A stretch of DNA of 64,000 nucleotides from Mycetohabitans rhizoxinica HKI 454 (GCF_000198775.1 NC_014718.1:593881-657880); one strand, 5' to 3'; shown: positions 19,902-29,557, numbered from the stretch's first letter. Notes: a model not told the origin generated them from the sequence alone. Numbers and translations: made by a program.

Positions 19902-20498
19902 ATGGAGCTTCACGAACAGATCGACGCGGTGCAACGGCTGATTGACCGCCTCGCCAGCGCCGTGCCGGCGGCTCCGGCGGCTCCGGCGGCTTCAGCGGCT
20001 CCGGCGGCTTCAGCGACTTCAGCGACTTCAGCGACTTCAGCGACTTCAGCGACTTCAGCGACTTCAGCGACTTCGGCGACTTCGGCGACTTCGGCGGCTT
20101 CGGCGGCTTCGGCGGCTTCGGCGACTTCAGCAACTCCGGCTGACTCGACAAAAGAAACAGCCAATGATCCCACACCGCCTCAGTTGCACTTCAATCGTCC
20201 ATCGCAAAACGAAATCGTCGTGACACTCGGCGAGCACTCCGTTACGCTCGGACCCGCCGATATTTCAGCGATCATTGAGGAGCTAGCGATCGCGCGTGCC
20301 TCAATGACGCCTGAGCCGCCCGCTGCACTGCCGCCGGGCTGGCGCTTCGCGGCAACACAGGATCCGGCGATCGCCACGCAATCACGCAACAATGGCTCGA
20401 AACTTGTCGTGTTCCGCCATACCGGCTATGGTTGGGTGCCGTTTACCTTTACGCCGAACATGGTGATGAACCTGCTAGCCGCGCTATCCGCGAAGTAG
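19902..20498 (+). CDS. Conserved-looking hypothetical protein with A/T/S repeat linker
   Basis: I do not recognise a named family. The 198-aa protein begins MELHEQIDAVQRLIDRLASA, a short amphipathic helix. A 57-residue low-complexity linker of three-residue units (Ala with Thr/Ala and Ser/Pro) follows. The ordered C-terminal domain (LHFNRPSQNEIVVTLGEHSV onward) includes a WRFAATQD segment and ends TPNMVMNLLAALSAK. The frame is open upstream to 19710, but the family-like start is the ATG at 19902 after AGGG. The repeat linker predicts length variation between strains. Confidence 0.7.
   Translation: MELHEQIDAVQRLIDRLASAVPAAPAAPAASAAPAASATSATSATSATSATSATSATSATSATSAASAASAASATSATPADSTKETANDPTPPQLHFNRPSQNEIVVTLGEHSVTLGPADISAIIEELAIARASMTPEPPAALPPGWRFAATQDPAIATQSRNNGSKLVVFRHTGYGWVPFTFTPNMVMNLLAALSAK
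19968..20138 (+). repeat. 9-bp in-frame tandem repeat (19 units)
   Basis: Nineteen 9-bp units of the form GCGRCTTCR or GCGGCTCCG encode the Ala-rich linker of the surrounding gene. The core is nine units with ACT (20013-20093), the first six ending TCA and the last three TCG. This is a coding minisatellite: copy-number change alters linker length without a frameshift. Confidence 0.9.
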
Positions 20499-20714
20499 CG
20501 CATCGCCACAGCGATATGCCACCCTGCTACTTGTCGATGCACGCGCCCACGCGCCATACGGGTCAATGTCGATGGGCCAATGCCGATCCGGCGAGATGCC
20601 GCTTCATCTCGCGCAAATCGAGGGCCGTGAACTCAACGCTTCAACGCAGGATCAGCGCCGACACTCGCGCTATAGCCTTCCCGCATTCAAGCCAAAGGGA
20701 TCTTGTCAATGCAT

Positions 20715-20760
20715 TCTGGATATCCAGATTCCCCATCGACACTTTCCAGAAATCCGGAAA
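20715..20760 (+). promoter_or_regulatory. Two palindromes, candidate DctD activator sites
   Basis: TCTGGATATCCAGA (20715-20728) is a perfect 14-bp palindrome. TTTCCAGAAATCCGGAAA (20743-20760) is an imperfect 18-bp one. Their centres are 30 bp apart, about three helical turns, and they lie 65-110 bp upstream of the sigma-54 promoter of dctA. This is the layout expected for tandem upstream activating sites of an NtrC-class regulator such as DctD. Confidence 0.55.
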
Positions 20761-20824
20761 ATACGGCATTTCATTTCATCCTCATAACCCTTAACAGTCA
20801 AAGACTTATACCAATCGGACGAGG

Positions 20825-20841
20825 TTGGCATCAGCCTTGCA
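20825..20841 (+). promoter_or_regulatory. Sigma-54 promoter of dctA
   Basis: TTGGCATCAGCCTTGCA has the invariant GG (20827-20828) and GC (20839-20840) exactly ten bases apart, as in the -24/-12 consensus TGGCAC-N5-TTGCA. It points toward dctA, with a leader of about 170 bases. The presence of the sigma-54 activator DctD downstream supports function. Confidence 0.7.
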
Positions 20842-21019
20842 CATAAGTGCCCACGGCCACCAAGCCAAGACACAACTACAGCCAGGAGACATCGCATGTC
20901 CGTTCGTCGTTCCCGCTCACGCTGAACCCGCGCAGCGCACGCAACGCGTTATCCGCGCACGCCTGTGACAAACCTGTCCGGGCCTGCGATTCTTATCACA
21001 AACGATAAGGGTATCTATC

Positions 21020-22301
21020 GTGAAAAAACCCCTCTACAAGGTCCTTTACGTCCAGGTGCTATTTGCCATCGCATTGGGCATCCTGCTAGGCCATTACTAC
21101 CCACAATTAGCGATACAAATGAAACCGCTGGGTGACGCGTTCATCAAGCTGATCAAGCTGGTGATCGGACCGATCATTTTCTGCACCGTGGTGTCCGGCA
21201 TCGCCGGCATGCAGGACATGAAGAAGGTGGGCCGCGTCGGCGGCAAGGCGTTGCTGTACTTCGAGGTCGTCTCGACGTTCGCCCTGCTGATCGGCCTGGC
21301 CGCTACGCATATCCTAAAGCCCGGCGTGGGCTTGAACGTCGATCCGGCCACGCTCGACAGCAAGGCGGCGTCGATATATGTGCAAAAAGCGCATGGCCAG
21401 ACGACAGTCGACTTCCTGATACACCTGATCCCCGACACATTCTTTAGCGCCTTCGCGCAAGGCGACATCCTTCAAATCCTGCTAATCGCGATCCTGTTCG
21501 GTAGTGTGCTGGCCCACCTGGGCGAGCGCGGCGCCAAAGTGTCCGCATTCATCAGCAGCATCTCGCAGGTGTTCTTTGGCATGGTGCACCTGATTACGAA
21601 GGTTGCACCGCTCGGCGCGTTCGGCGCAATGGCGTTCACGATCGGCAAGTATGGGGTCGGCTCGCTGCTGCCGCTGCTCAAGCTAATAGGCACGTTTTAC
21701 CTGACGTCATTGCTGTTCGTGCTGGTTGTGCTCGGCACGATTGCGCGTGCCGTCGGCTTCAGCATCGTGCGTTTTCTCGGCTACATTAAGGAGGAGTTGC
21801 TGATCGTGCTCGGCACCAGTTCGTCCGAGGCGGCGCTGCCGCACCTAATGGAAAAGCTCGAGAAGCTCGGATGCTCGCGCTCGGTCGTCGGCCTGGTCGT
21901 GCCGACCGGTTACTCGTTCAATCTCGACGGCACGAACATTTATATGACGATGGCCGTTCTGTTCATTGCACAGGCGACCCCATACTGACCTGACATGGGG
22001 CCAGCAGCTGACACTGCTGGCCGTCGCGATGCTCACATCCAAAGGCGCGAGCGGCGTCACCGGCGCCGGGTTCATCACGCTCGCCGCGACGCTGGCAGTC
22101 GTGCCGACGATTCCGCTCGCCGGCATGGTGCTGATCCTTGGCATCGACCGCTTCATGAGCGAGTGTCGTGCGCTGACCAACATCATCGGCAATGGCGTGG
22201 CAACGGTCGTCGTGTCCGCGTGGGAGCATGAGCTCGATCGCGACAAGCTCAAGCGCGTGATGCGCCAGCCGGCAAGCATCGAAGCGGAAGCGACCGCATA
22301 G
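21020..22301 (+). pseudogene. dctA: DctA, C4-dicarboxylate:cation symporter, frameshifted
   Basis: This is the aerobic C4-dicarboxylate importer of the DAACS family. The first 322 codons (GTG start at 21020, AAGGG upstream) run from [20 protein letters not shown] to VLFIAQAT and then stop at 21988. The next frame continues without loss as [29 protein letters not shown] to [13 protein letters not shown] and stops at 22301. One extra C in the CCCC run near 21978 explains the break; without it the product would be about 426 aa, full length. Either a real null mutation or a homopolymer error. It lies just upstream of its regulators dctB and dctD. Confidence 0.88.
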
Positions 22302-22362
22302 GCGAGCGCACGGCGTTGTGCCACAATGATGCACCCATCCGCTGCTCTCCTGACATCTCGCC

Positions 22363-24252
22363 GTGCTACGCCGTACCGCCGTATTGCTGGTGCTCGCCGC
22401 GGTTATCATCGCAAGCTGCGTCGCGGCCTGGTCGAGCGCGCGCACCCATGCGATCGACCGCTTGCGCGAGGCGTCGGCCGCGCGCGCGGCACGCACGAGC
22501 GCCACACTGCAAGCCGCGCTGGACCGCTACGAGCCCCTACCGTACCTGCTCTCCACGCATCCTCTGGTGCAGGATGCGCTGCGGCAGCCAAACGGTGAAG
22601 CGGTCGCCCGCGCGAATCGCTACCTGGAGGAAATCGCACAGCGCTCGAAGGCGTCACAAGCCTACCTGATCACCGGCGACGGCCTGTGCGTAGCAGCCAG
22701 CAACTGGCGCGAACCCGACAGCTTCGTCGGGATGCGCTATGTTTTCCGGCCATACTTCGTCGCCGCGGTCGCGGGACGCGAGGACCACTTTTTCGGGATC
22801 GGCACGCGCTCGCATCAGGCCGGCTACTATATTTCCCAGCCGGTCTCATACAATGGGACTCAAATCGGCGTCGTGGTGATCAAGATCGACCTGAGCTGGT
22901 TCCCGCCGCAAGACCGGTCCGAGCCGCTGTTCGTCACCGATGCCAACGGTATCGTCATCCTGTCATCGATCCCATCGTGGCGGTACCATACGACGCGCCC
23001 GTTGTCGAACCAGGCGTCGGCATGGATTCGCGACACCGAGCAGTACAGTGACGAGCCGTTGAAGCCGTTGCCGCTGACCAAGGTGCGCACGCGCGCGGCA
23101 GGGGCGGAGCTAGTACGGTTCGGCTCGGGCCCACCGGCACCGCTGTATCTACAAACCGAACAGCCGCTGAGCGAGCTTGGCTGGCAGTTGACGGTACTGT
23201 CGCCGCTGGACGATGTCGATGCACGGGCGCGCGCGATGACGGTGGCGACCGGTTTGGCGCTGCTGATTGCCGCGCTGTTGGGCTTTTACTGGCGGCTACG
23301 ACGGGCCAAGCTGCGCGAAATGGAGTACGGTCGCCGGATGCTGCAGAGCGCCTATGCAGAGTTGAACCAGCGCGTCGCGGAGCGCACCGCGGACCTGTCG
23401 GCAGCCAACGAGCAACTCACGCGCGAAGTCAGCGAGCGCACGCGCGCGGAAGCGGAACTGCGCGCTGCACAAGACGAACTCGTGCAAGCCAGTAAACTGG
23501 CTGCACTCGGGCAAATGGCCGCTGGCATCACCCATGAGCTGAACCAGCCGCTCGCCGCGCTGCGCACGTTTTCGGATAACACACGGGTGCTGATCGAGCG
23601 TAACGCGCTGGATGCGGCACGCGAGAACCTGCAGGCCATCGCGACACTGATTGACAGGATGGGGCGCATCACGAACCAGTTGAAACTATTCGTCAGCAAG
23701 CGGCGCCCGCGCGATGCACACGCCATCGTCGCGCAGGCGCTGCGCAACGCATTGGTGATGTTGCGCGACAAGCTTGCCGGCATCGACGTGCGAGTCGTGA
23801 GTGTGCACGCCGGTGGCAAGCGCGCGCCATTCGATTTGAATGCACTTAATACGTCGCCCGCTGTGCGATGTGATGACCTGCGCGTCGAGCAGGCACTGAT
23901 CAACCTGATCGGCAACGCAGCCGATGCGCTCGCCAGCCACCCGACGGCGCGCATTATCATCGAAGTCGACACGCGCCCCGACGTCGTAGCGATCGCCGTC
24001 ATCGACAACGGTCCCGGCATCGCCGCCGACCTGCTGCCCCGGCTGTTCGAGCCATTTTTCACCACCAAGGAAATGGGGCAAGGGCTGGGGCTCGGGCTGG
24101 CGATTGCCGCGTCGATCGTGCGCGACGCGGGCGGCACGCTGAGCGTGGCCACCGCGCGCGACAAGGATCGCGATGCGACGGCGCGCGGCGCATGCTTCGT
24201 GATGACGCTGCCACGCGCGTATGCGCGCTCGAGCCAGGACGCGCCGGCATGA
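22363..24252 (+). CDS. dctB: DctB, C4-dicarboxylate sensor histidine kinase
   Basis: This 629-aa membrane kinase starts with GTG at 22363. An N-terminal helix (LLVLAAVIIASCVAAW) and a second one at about residues 285-305 bracket a periplasmic double-PAS sensor domain. A coiled-coil linker (LNQRVAERTADLSAANEQL) leads to the H box GITHELNQPLAAL, then the N box LINLIGNAADAL and the G boxes DNGPGIAADLLPRLFEPFFTTK and GLGLGLAIA. It senses external succinate, fumarate or malate and phosphorylates DctD, encoded 46 bp downstream. Confidence 0.92.
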   Translation: MLRRTAVLLVLAAVIIASCVAAWSSARTHAIDRLREASAARAARTSATLQAALDRYEPLPYLLSTHPLVQDALRQPNGEAVARANRYLEEIAQRSKASQAYLITGDGLCVAASNWREPDSFVGMRYVFRPYFVAAVAGREDHFFGIGTRSHQAGYYISQPVSYNGTQIGVVVIKIDLSWFPPQDRSEPLFVTDANGIVILSSIPSWRYHTTRPLSNQASAWIRDTEQYSDEPLKPLPLTKVRTRAAGAELVRFGSGPPAPLYLQTEQPLSELGWQLTVLSPLDDVDARARAMTVATGLALLIAALLGFYWRLRRAKLREMEYGRRMLQSAYAELNQRVAERTADLSAANEQLTREVSERTRAEAELRAAQDELVQASKLAALGQMAAGITHELNQPLAALRTFSDNTRVLIERNALDAARENLQAIATLIDRMGRITNQLKLFVSKRRPRDAHAIVAQALRNALVMLRDKLAGIDVRVVSVHAGGKRAPFDLNALNTSPAVRCDDLRVEQALINLIGNAADALASHPTARIIIEVDTRPDVVAIAVIDNGPGIAADLLPRLFEPFFTTKEMGQGLGLGLAIAASIVRDAGGTLSVATARDKDRDATARGACFVMTLPRAYARSSQDAPA

Positions 24253-24298
24253 CCACGCATCACCCACGCCATTGACCACCGCATGAACAACCACGACC

Positions 24299-25651
24299 AT
24301 GACCGACGGCTTGCAGGTATTGTTCATTGAAGACGACGAGCTGGTACGGCACGCCAACGTGCAGAGCCTAATGCTCGGCGGCTTCGACGTGACCGGCTAT
24401 CCGAGCGTAGAAGCCGCGCTAGACGCGATGCACGCTGCCGGCGCCAGCGTGCCCGGCGCGATCGTCACGGATGTCCGGCTGCCCGGGGCGAGCGGCCTGG
24501 AACTGCTGTCGCTGATGCGCGAGCGGGCGCCGGATGTGCCCGTGATCGTCGTCACGGGTCATGGCGATATCTCAATGGCGGTGCAGGCGATGCGCGAAGG
24601 CGCGTACGACTTTATTGAAAAACCCTTTTCGTCGGAGCGCCTCGCCGATGCCGTGCGCCGCGCGCTCGAACGGCGCGCGTTGCAACTAGAGAACCGTGCA
24701 CTGCGCCGAGAGCTGGCGGCCCAGCGTCCCGACACCGTGCACATCATCGGCACGAGCGCGGCGATCGACCAGGTCCGCACGATGATCGCCAACGTCGCGC
24801 CGACCGATGCCGCCGTGCTGATCAACGGCGAAACCGGCACCGGCAAGGAATTGATCGCACGGGCATTGCATGAACAATCCGCGCGCCGCAACCGACCGTT
24901 CGTCGCGATCAACTGCGCAGCACTACCCGAGTCGATGTTCGAGTCGGAGATGTTCGGCTACGAGCAAGGCGCCTTCACGGGTGCGACGCGACGCCGCGTC
25001 GGCAAGCTCGAATATGCATCGGGCGGCACGCTGTTTCTCGACGAAGTCGAAAGCATGCCGCTCGCGCTGCAGGCAAAGCTGTTGCGCGTGCTGCAAGATG
25101 GTGTACTGGAACGGCTGGGCTCGAACACGCCAGTGCACAGTGACGTACGGATCATTGCAGCGGCCAAGGGAAACATGAACGAGCATGTGGCGGCCGGCAC
25201 GTTCCGACGCGACCTGCTGTACCGCCTGAATGTCGTGACAATCACCCTGCCACCGCTCAGCGAGCGTCGCGAAGACATCATGCCGCTGTTCGAGCATTTT
25301 GTGCTCGATGCAGCGCTGCGCTACCAGCGCCCGGCGCGCGTGCTCACCGACGCGCAGCGGCACGCGCTGATGCAGCAGGACTGGCCGGGCAACGCGCGCG
25401 AGTTGCGCAACGCCGCCGATCGCTTCGTGCTCGGCATCGGCTTGGACGATGTGCGGCACGCCATCCGTGCGGACAACGACGCGCAGCCCCTGAAAGAGCG
25501 CGTCGAGCAGTTCGAGCGCGCGCTGATCGCACAGGCACTGGAGGCGTACGGTGGTGCCGTATCGACTGCGGCCGAGCGCCTGCAAGTCGGTAAGGCGACA
25601 CTGTACGAGAAGATCAAACGCTACGGGCTCACCACGCGCGGCGAGGCGTAA
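24299..25651 (+). CDS. dctD: DctD, sigma-54-dependent response regulator
   Basis: This 450-aa NtrC-class activator has three parts. The receiver domain carries the acidic pair in FIEDDELV, the phospho-acceptor Asp in TDVRLPG and the conserved Lys in FIEKPF. The AAA+ domain shows Walker A GETGTGKE, the sigma-54 contact loop GAFTGATRR and Walker [14 protein letters not shown]-terminal Fis-type helix-turn-helix ([22 protein letters not shown]) completes it. It should drive dctA from the sigma-54 promoter at 20825-20841. Confidence 0.95.
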   Translation: MTDGLQVLFIEDDELVRHANVQSLMLGGFDVTGYPSVEAALDAMHAAGASVPGAIVTDVRLPGASGLELLSLMRERAPDVPVIVVTGHGDISMAVQAMREGAYDFIEKPFSSERLADAVRRALERRALQLENRALRRELAAQRPDTVHIIGTSAAIDQVRTMIANVAPTDAAVLINGETGTGKELIARALHEQSARRNRPFVAINCAALPESMFESEMFGYEQGAFTGATRRRVGKLEYASGGTLFLDEVESMPLALQAKLLRVLQDGVLERLGSNTPVHSDVRIIAAAKGNMNEHVAAGTFRRDLLYRLNVVTITLPPLSERREDIMPLFEHFVLDAALRYQRPARVLTDAQRHALMQQDWPGNARELRNAADRFVLGIGLDDVRHAIRADNDAQPLKERVEQFERALIAQALEAYGGAVSTAAERLQVGKATLYEKIKRYGLTTRGEA

Positions 25652-25813
25652 GCACAACCTGCGTCCAGCGACGCTCGGACGGCGGTGACTGCATTTTCCC
25701 TGCCAACGCTGGACTTTTGCGCAAAGATTTAATAGAATGTTATCGTCTGCAATACAAGATCGTGGTAATTACTGCGTAATTCAGGCTTTTTCGCGCAATT
25801 TCAATACGGTTGC

Positions 25814-26037
25814 ATGAAAGGTGGGTCCACATCGGCGGACCCTTTCATCTGCCCGGCCGTGCCGGGCGCTTTAGTGGACTCGGCGGCGCGTTGCGCCCGG
25901 TCCTTCCGCCAGTCGTCCACGGACGACATTCTGCCCGTCCAGCGGCCATCGTCGCACATGCGACCGCGCAGCGGGCAACCGTGCAGCATGTGACGGCATT
26001 GTGCCGTCCGCCTCCAGCGTGCCGGGCCTCGTGCCCG
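25814..26037 (+). ncRNA. Hairpin-rich leader ahead of the osmoprotectant operon
   Basis: The 455-bp gap between dctD and the transporter operon holds a run of inverted repeats. (1) ATGAAAG plus GGTCC pair with GGACC plus CTTTCAT, 25814-25848. (2) GCCCGGC/GCCGGGC, 25851-25867. (3) GGCGC/GCGCC, 25885-25897. (4) GTCGTCC/GGACGAC, 25912-25927. (5) GTCGCA/TGCGAC, 25951-25964, inside an outer TGCCCG/CGGGCA stem (25932-25977). (6) GACGGCA/TGCCGTC, 25992-26008. (7) CGGGC/GCCCG, 26023-26037. I match it to no known riboswitch. It may be a structured 5' leader or a small RNA; the strand is assumed from the downstream operon. Confidence 0.45.
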
Positions 26038-26106
26038 CGCGTGGTCCGCCATTGTCTTTGCTTTAGGGCGCGTGCTGTATCGGCAACCCACGAGGAGAAC
26101 TCAACG

Positions 26107-26823
26107 ATGACGAGTCGTCGCGCGAAGCTATTGTCGAGCTTCATCGTGCTGACACTGATCGTGACAGCGCTGGTCCGCGCAATCGGGCTGGATGTGCTGT
26201 GCAAGTATCACGCTGATTTACTGTACTACACCGGCGCGCACCTGCTGCTGGTCGGCGCGTCGATCGCGCTCGCGCTGCTCACCGGCATCCCCGCGGGCAT
26301 CTTGCTGAGCCGCGCGTCGAACCCACGGCATGCGGAGCGGCTAATGCAGGTACTGAACGTGGGCAACACCGTGCCGTCATTGGCGGTGCTCGCGCTGGCC
26401 CTCGCGGTGCTGGGCATCGGCGCCGCGCCGGCGATCGTCGCACTGTGGCTCGCGTCGTTGTTGCCGATTGCCCGCAACGCATACGAAGGCATGCGCGCGG
26501 TGCCGCCCGCGTGGCGCGAGGCGGCGCGTGGCCTGGGCATGACATCGCTGCAATCAATGTTCAAGGTCGAACTTCCCAACGCGATGCCGATCATCATCGG
26601 CGGGGTGCGCACCGCGCTCGCCATCAATGTTGGCACCGCGCCGCTGGCTTTCCTGATTGGCGCCGATAGCCTCGGCACATTGATTTTCCCGGGAATCTAT
26701 CTAAATGATCCGGCCATGCTGCTGTTGGGCGCCGCATCAACTGCTGCGCTGGCGCTCGCGCTGGACGCACTCGTTGCCGGCATCGCTCGCGCCGCGCTAG
26801 CGCGGCGCGGACTGGCACTGTAA
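26107..26823 (+). CDS. Osmoprotectant ABC transporter permease 1 (OpuC/Yeh type)
   Basis: This 238-aa permease of the ProW/OpuCB family has about six membrane helices and the permease EAA-type loop WREAARGLGMTSLQSMFKVELPNAMPIIIGG. The start at 26107 follows AGGAG; the frame is open to 25810, but that part overlaps the hairpin-rich leader and is not family-like. It is first in a four-gene operon with a binding protein, a second permease and an ATPase, the layout of quaternary-amine (glycine betaine, choline) importers. Confidence 0.9.
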   Translation: MTSRRAKLLSSFIVLTLIVTALVRAIGLDVLCKYHADLLYYTGAHLLLVGASIALALLTGIPAGILLSRASNPRHAERLMQVLNVGNTVPSLAVLALALAVLGIGAAPAIVALWLASLLPIARNAYEGMRAVPPAWREAARGLGMTSLQSMFKVELPNAMPIIIGGVRTALAINVGTAPLAFLIGADSLGTLIFPGIYLNDPAMLLLGAASTAALALALDALVAGIARAALARRGLAL

Positions 26824-26842
26824 CGCAAGCACAGGAGAACTT

Positions 26843-27745
26843 ATGACCCGTTTGCTTAAATGCGTCATTGCTTGGCTGCTCGCCAGCACCGCGCTGGCGG
26901 GCGTGATACCGGCACACGCAGCGACGCTGGTCGTCGGCGGCAAGAATTTCACCGAGCAATTGCTGCTCGCGGAAATCACGTCACAATACCTGCGCTCACG
27001 CGGCTACACGGTCGAGAGCCGCAGCGGCCTGGGCAGCGTGCTGATGCGCAGCGCGCTCGAGAATCGGCAATTGGACATCGTATGGGACTACACCGGTACG
27101 GCACTGATCGTCTACAACCGAATTCATGAGAAGCTCGATCCGCAGACCGCGTACCGCCGCGTACGCGATCTGGACAAACCGCGTGGCCTGGTGTGGCTCA
27201 AACCGTCGGCGCTAAACAACACATACGCGCTGGCGATGCCTAGCGAGCGCGCCAAACGCGACGGCATCCATACGATCTCGCAACTGGCCGCGAAGATCCA
27301 ACAAGACGACCCGCGCAAGCGGCACTGGTTTGCGATGGACGCGGAGTTTGCGAACCGGCCCGACGGGTTGCGGCCATTGCAGGCGCTGTACGACTTACGA
27401 CTGCGTCGCTCAGATATCAAGCAAATGGACTCCGGGCTAGTCTACACGGCGTTGCACAACAACCAAGCCATGTTTGGACTCGTCTACACGACCGATGGAC
27501 GCATCAAAGGCTTTGGTATCACGGTGCTCGACGACGATCTCGGCTTTTTCCCAGCGTACAACGCAACGCCGGTGGTGCGCCGCGACGTGCTAGACCAGCA
27601 CCCAGAACTCGCGAAGCAACTCGATGCACTGTCCGCGCAGATCAACAGCGAAGTGATGTCTGAGATGAACAAGCGCGTGGACATCGACGAGGAATCGATC
27701 AGCGCAGTCGCCGCCGATTTCCTACGCACGCACGCGTTGCCTTAA
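26843..27745 (+). CDS. Osmoprotectant ABC transporter substrate-binding protein
   Basis: This 300-aa periplasmic protein of the OpuCC/OsmF (YehZ) family begins with a signal peptide (LLKCVIAWLLASTALAGV, cleavage near AHA). The mature protein opens with TLVVGGKNFTEQLLLAEI, the hallmark of the family, and includes LDIVWDYTGTALIVYN, part of the quaternary-amine pocket region. AGGAG precedes the ATG. It delivers substrate, probably glycine betaine or choline-like, to the two permeases encoded on either side. Confidence 0.92.
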   Translation: MTRLLKCVIAWLLASTALAGVIPAHAATLVVGGKNFTEQLLLAEITSQYLRSRGYTVESRSGLGSVLMRSALENRQLDIVWDYTGTALIVYNRIHEKLDPQTAYRRVRDLDKPRGLVWLKPSALNNTYALAMPSERAKRDGIHTISQLAAKIQQDDPRKRHWFAMDAEFANRPDGLRPLQALYDLRLRRSDIKQMDSGLVYTALHNNQAMFGLVYTTDGRIKGFGITVLDDDLGFFPAYNATPVVRRDVLDQHPELAKQLDALSAQINSEVMSEMNKRVDIDEESISAVAADFLRTHALP

Positions 27746-27758
27746 GCCAGGAGAACCG

Positions 27759-28412
27759 ATGGACCTGATGAACTATTTCTCGAACAACTGGCAGGAACTG
27801 GCGTCGCTCACCTTGCAGCATCTCGCGCTGGTTGGTACCGCCGTGGGCTGTGCGATTCTCGTCGGCGTGCCGCTCGGCATCCTGATCAACCGATGCGCCT
27901 GGTTGGCCGGTCCGTTGCTCGGCTGCGCGACGATCGTGCTCACGCTGCCGTCGATTGCGCTGTTCGGCCTGATGATTCCGCTGCTGTCGCGCTGGGGTGC
28001 CGGCATCGGCCCCGCTCCCGCAATCGTGGCGGTATTCTTGTACTCGCTGCTGCCAATTATGCGCAACACCTACCTGGCGCTGCGCAATGTCGATCCTAGC
28101 ATCCGCGAAGCGGGTACCGGCATCGGCATGACGCGGTGGCAACGGCTCAGGCTCGTCGAGCTACCGCTCGCCGTGCCGGTAATCATCGGCGGCGTACGCA
28201 CGGCCGTCGTCATGAACATCGGCGTGATGACCATTGCCGCAGTCATCGGTGCCGGAGGCCTCGGCGAGTTGGTACTGCGCGCGATCAGCCAAAGCAACAT
28301 GACGCGGCTGGTGATCGGGGCGGTGCTCGTGAGCGTGCTGGCCATCGTCGCAGACCTGCTGCTGCACGCACTGCAGCGTGCATTGACACCGAAGGGAGTA
28401 GCGAAGACATGA
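27759..28412 (+). CDS. Osmoprotectant ABC transporter permease 2
   Basis: This 217-aa ProW-family permease has about six helices and the EAA-type loop IREAGTGIGMTRWQRLRLVELPLAVPVIIGG. It forms the membrane channel together with the first permease. Its TGA stop overlaps the ATG of the ATPase gene as ATGA, and a ribosome-binding AGGAG lies before its own start. Confidence 0.9.
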   Translation: MDLMNYFSNNWQELASLTLQHLALVGTAVGCAILVGVPLGILINRCAWLAGPLLGCATIVLTLPSIALFGLMIPLLSRWGAGIGPAPAIVAVFLYSLLPIMRNTYLALRNVDPSIREAGTGIGMTRWQRLRLVELPLAVPVIIGGVRTAVVMNIGVMTIAAVIGAGGLGELVLRAISQSNMTRLVIGAVLVSVLAIVADLLLHALQRALTPKGVAKT

Positions 28413-29557
28413 TCGAACTTGACCACTTGACGAAGACCTTCACGCGCAAGGACGGCAGTGCGGTACGGGCGGTCGACGCCGTCAGCCTGACCGTTGCCGA
28501 GGGCGAAATCTGCATTTTTCTCGGCCCTTCGGGATGCGGCAAGACCACGACATTGAAAATGATCAATCGGCTGATCCAGCCGACCGGCGGCCGGGTGCTG
28601 CTCAACGGCGAGGACACCGCGAACGTCAACGAAGTGGAACTGCGTCGCCATATCGGCTACGTGATCCAGCAGGTCGGCTTGTTCCCGAACATGACGATCG
28701 AGGAGAACATCACGGTCGTGCCACGGCTGCTGGGCTGGGACAAGTCGCGCTATCGCGAGCGCGCGACCGAACTGATGTCGATGGTCGCGCTGGACCCGAA
28801 GCTGTACCTAAAGCGCTATCCGCGCGAGCTTTCTGGCGGTCAGCAACAACGCATCGGCGTGATCCGCGCGCTCGCGGCTGATCCGCCTGTGATGTTGATG
28901 GACGAGCCGTTCGGCGCGGTTGACCCGATCAACCGTGAGTCGATCCAGAACGAATTTTTCCAAATGCAACGTGCGCTGAAGAAAACGGTGATCATGGTCA
29001 GCCACGATATCGACGAGGCGATCAAGCTAGGCGACAAGGTCGCCGTGTTCCGGCGCGGCCAGTTGGTGCAGTTCGATCATCCCGACACGTTGCTTGCCCA
29101 TCCCAAGGACGAATTCGTCAGCGCGTTCGTGGGCCACGACAGCACACTCAAGCGCCTGCTGCTGGTCAAGGCGAGCGACGCGGCAACCCACGCCCAAACC
29201 GTGCACGTCGATACCCCGCTTGCCCAAGCGCTCAGCGTCATGGATGATACCGACAATCGCTATGTGACGGTCACCGACGACGCGCGGCGCGCACTAGGCT
29301 ACGTATCGCGTCGTGCCGCGCGTGAAGGCGCATCCACCCCGGCACGTTGCGGCGACAAAATGCGTGAATTTGCGACCACCGTGAATGCGGAGGATAACCT
29401 GCGCGTGGTGTTGTCAAAGATGTTCGAGGTTAACTCGCCGTGGTTGCCGGTCGTCGATCCGGAAGGCGGCTATCTCGGCGAAATCACGCAGGACTCGATT
29501 GCCGAATATTTGAGTTCGGGCCGCTCGCGCGGCGTGCCGACCGCTGCTGGCATGTAA
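28409..29557 (+). CDS. Osmoprotectant ABC transporter ATPase with CBS domains
   Basis: This 382-aa ATPase of the OpuCA/ProV family shows Walker A GPSGCGKTTTLKMI, the Q-loop region IQQVGLFPNMTIEEN, the signature LSGGQQQRIGV and Walker B VMLMDEPFGAVDP. The C-terminal 120 residues contain two CBS domains, which in this family sense ionic strength or bind cyclic-di-AMP. The start at 28409 overlaps the permease stop (ATGA). The frame is open far upstream, but that part lies in the permease gene. Confidence 0.93.
   Translation: MIELDHLTKTFTRKDGSAVRAVDAVSLTVAEGEICIFLGPSGCGKTTTLKMINRLIQPTGGRVLLNGEDTANVNEVELRRHIGYVIQQVGLFPNMTIEENITVVPRLLGWDKSRYRERATELMSMVALDPKLYLKRYPRELSGGQQQRIGVIRALAADPPVMLMDEPFGAVDPINRESIQNEFFQMQRALKKTVIMVSHDIDEAIKLGDKVAVFRRGQLVQFDHPDTLLAHPKDEFVSAFVGHDSTLKRLLLVKASDAATHAQTVHVDTPLAQALSVMDDTDNRYVTVTDDARRALGYVSRRAAREGASTPARCGDKMREFATTVNAEDNLRVVLSKMFEVNSPWLPVVDPEGGYLGEITQDSIAEYLSSGRSRGVPTAAGM

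Noticed and set aside
19968-20138. Repeat array considered as CRISPR
   Set aside because: Units are 9 bp with no spacers and are in frame in a coding sequence.
25810-26106. In-frame extension of the first osmoprotectant permease
   Set aside because: The extension covers the hairpin-rich leader, is Arg/Pro/His-rich and not membrane-like. AGGAG directly precedes the ATG at 26107.
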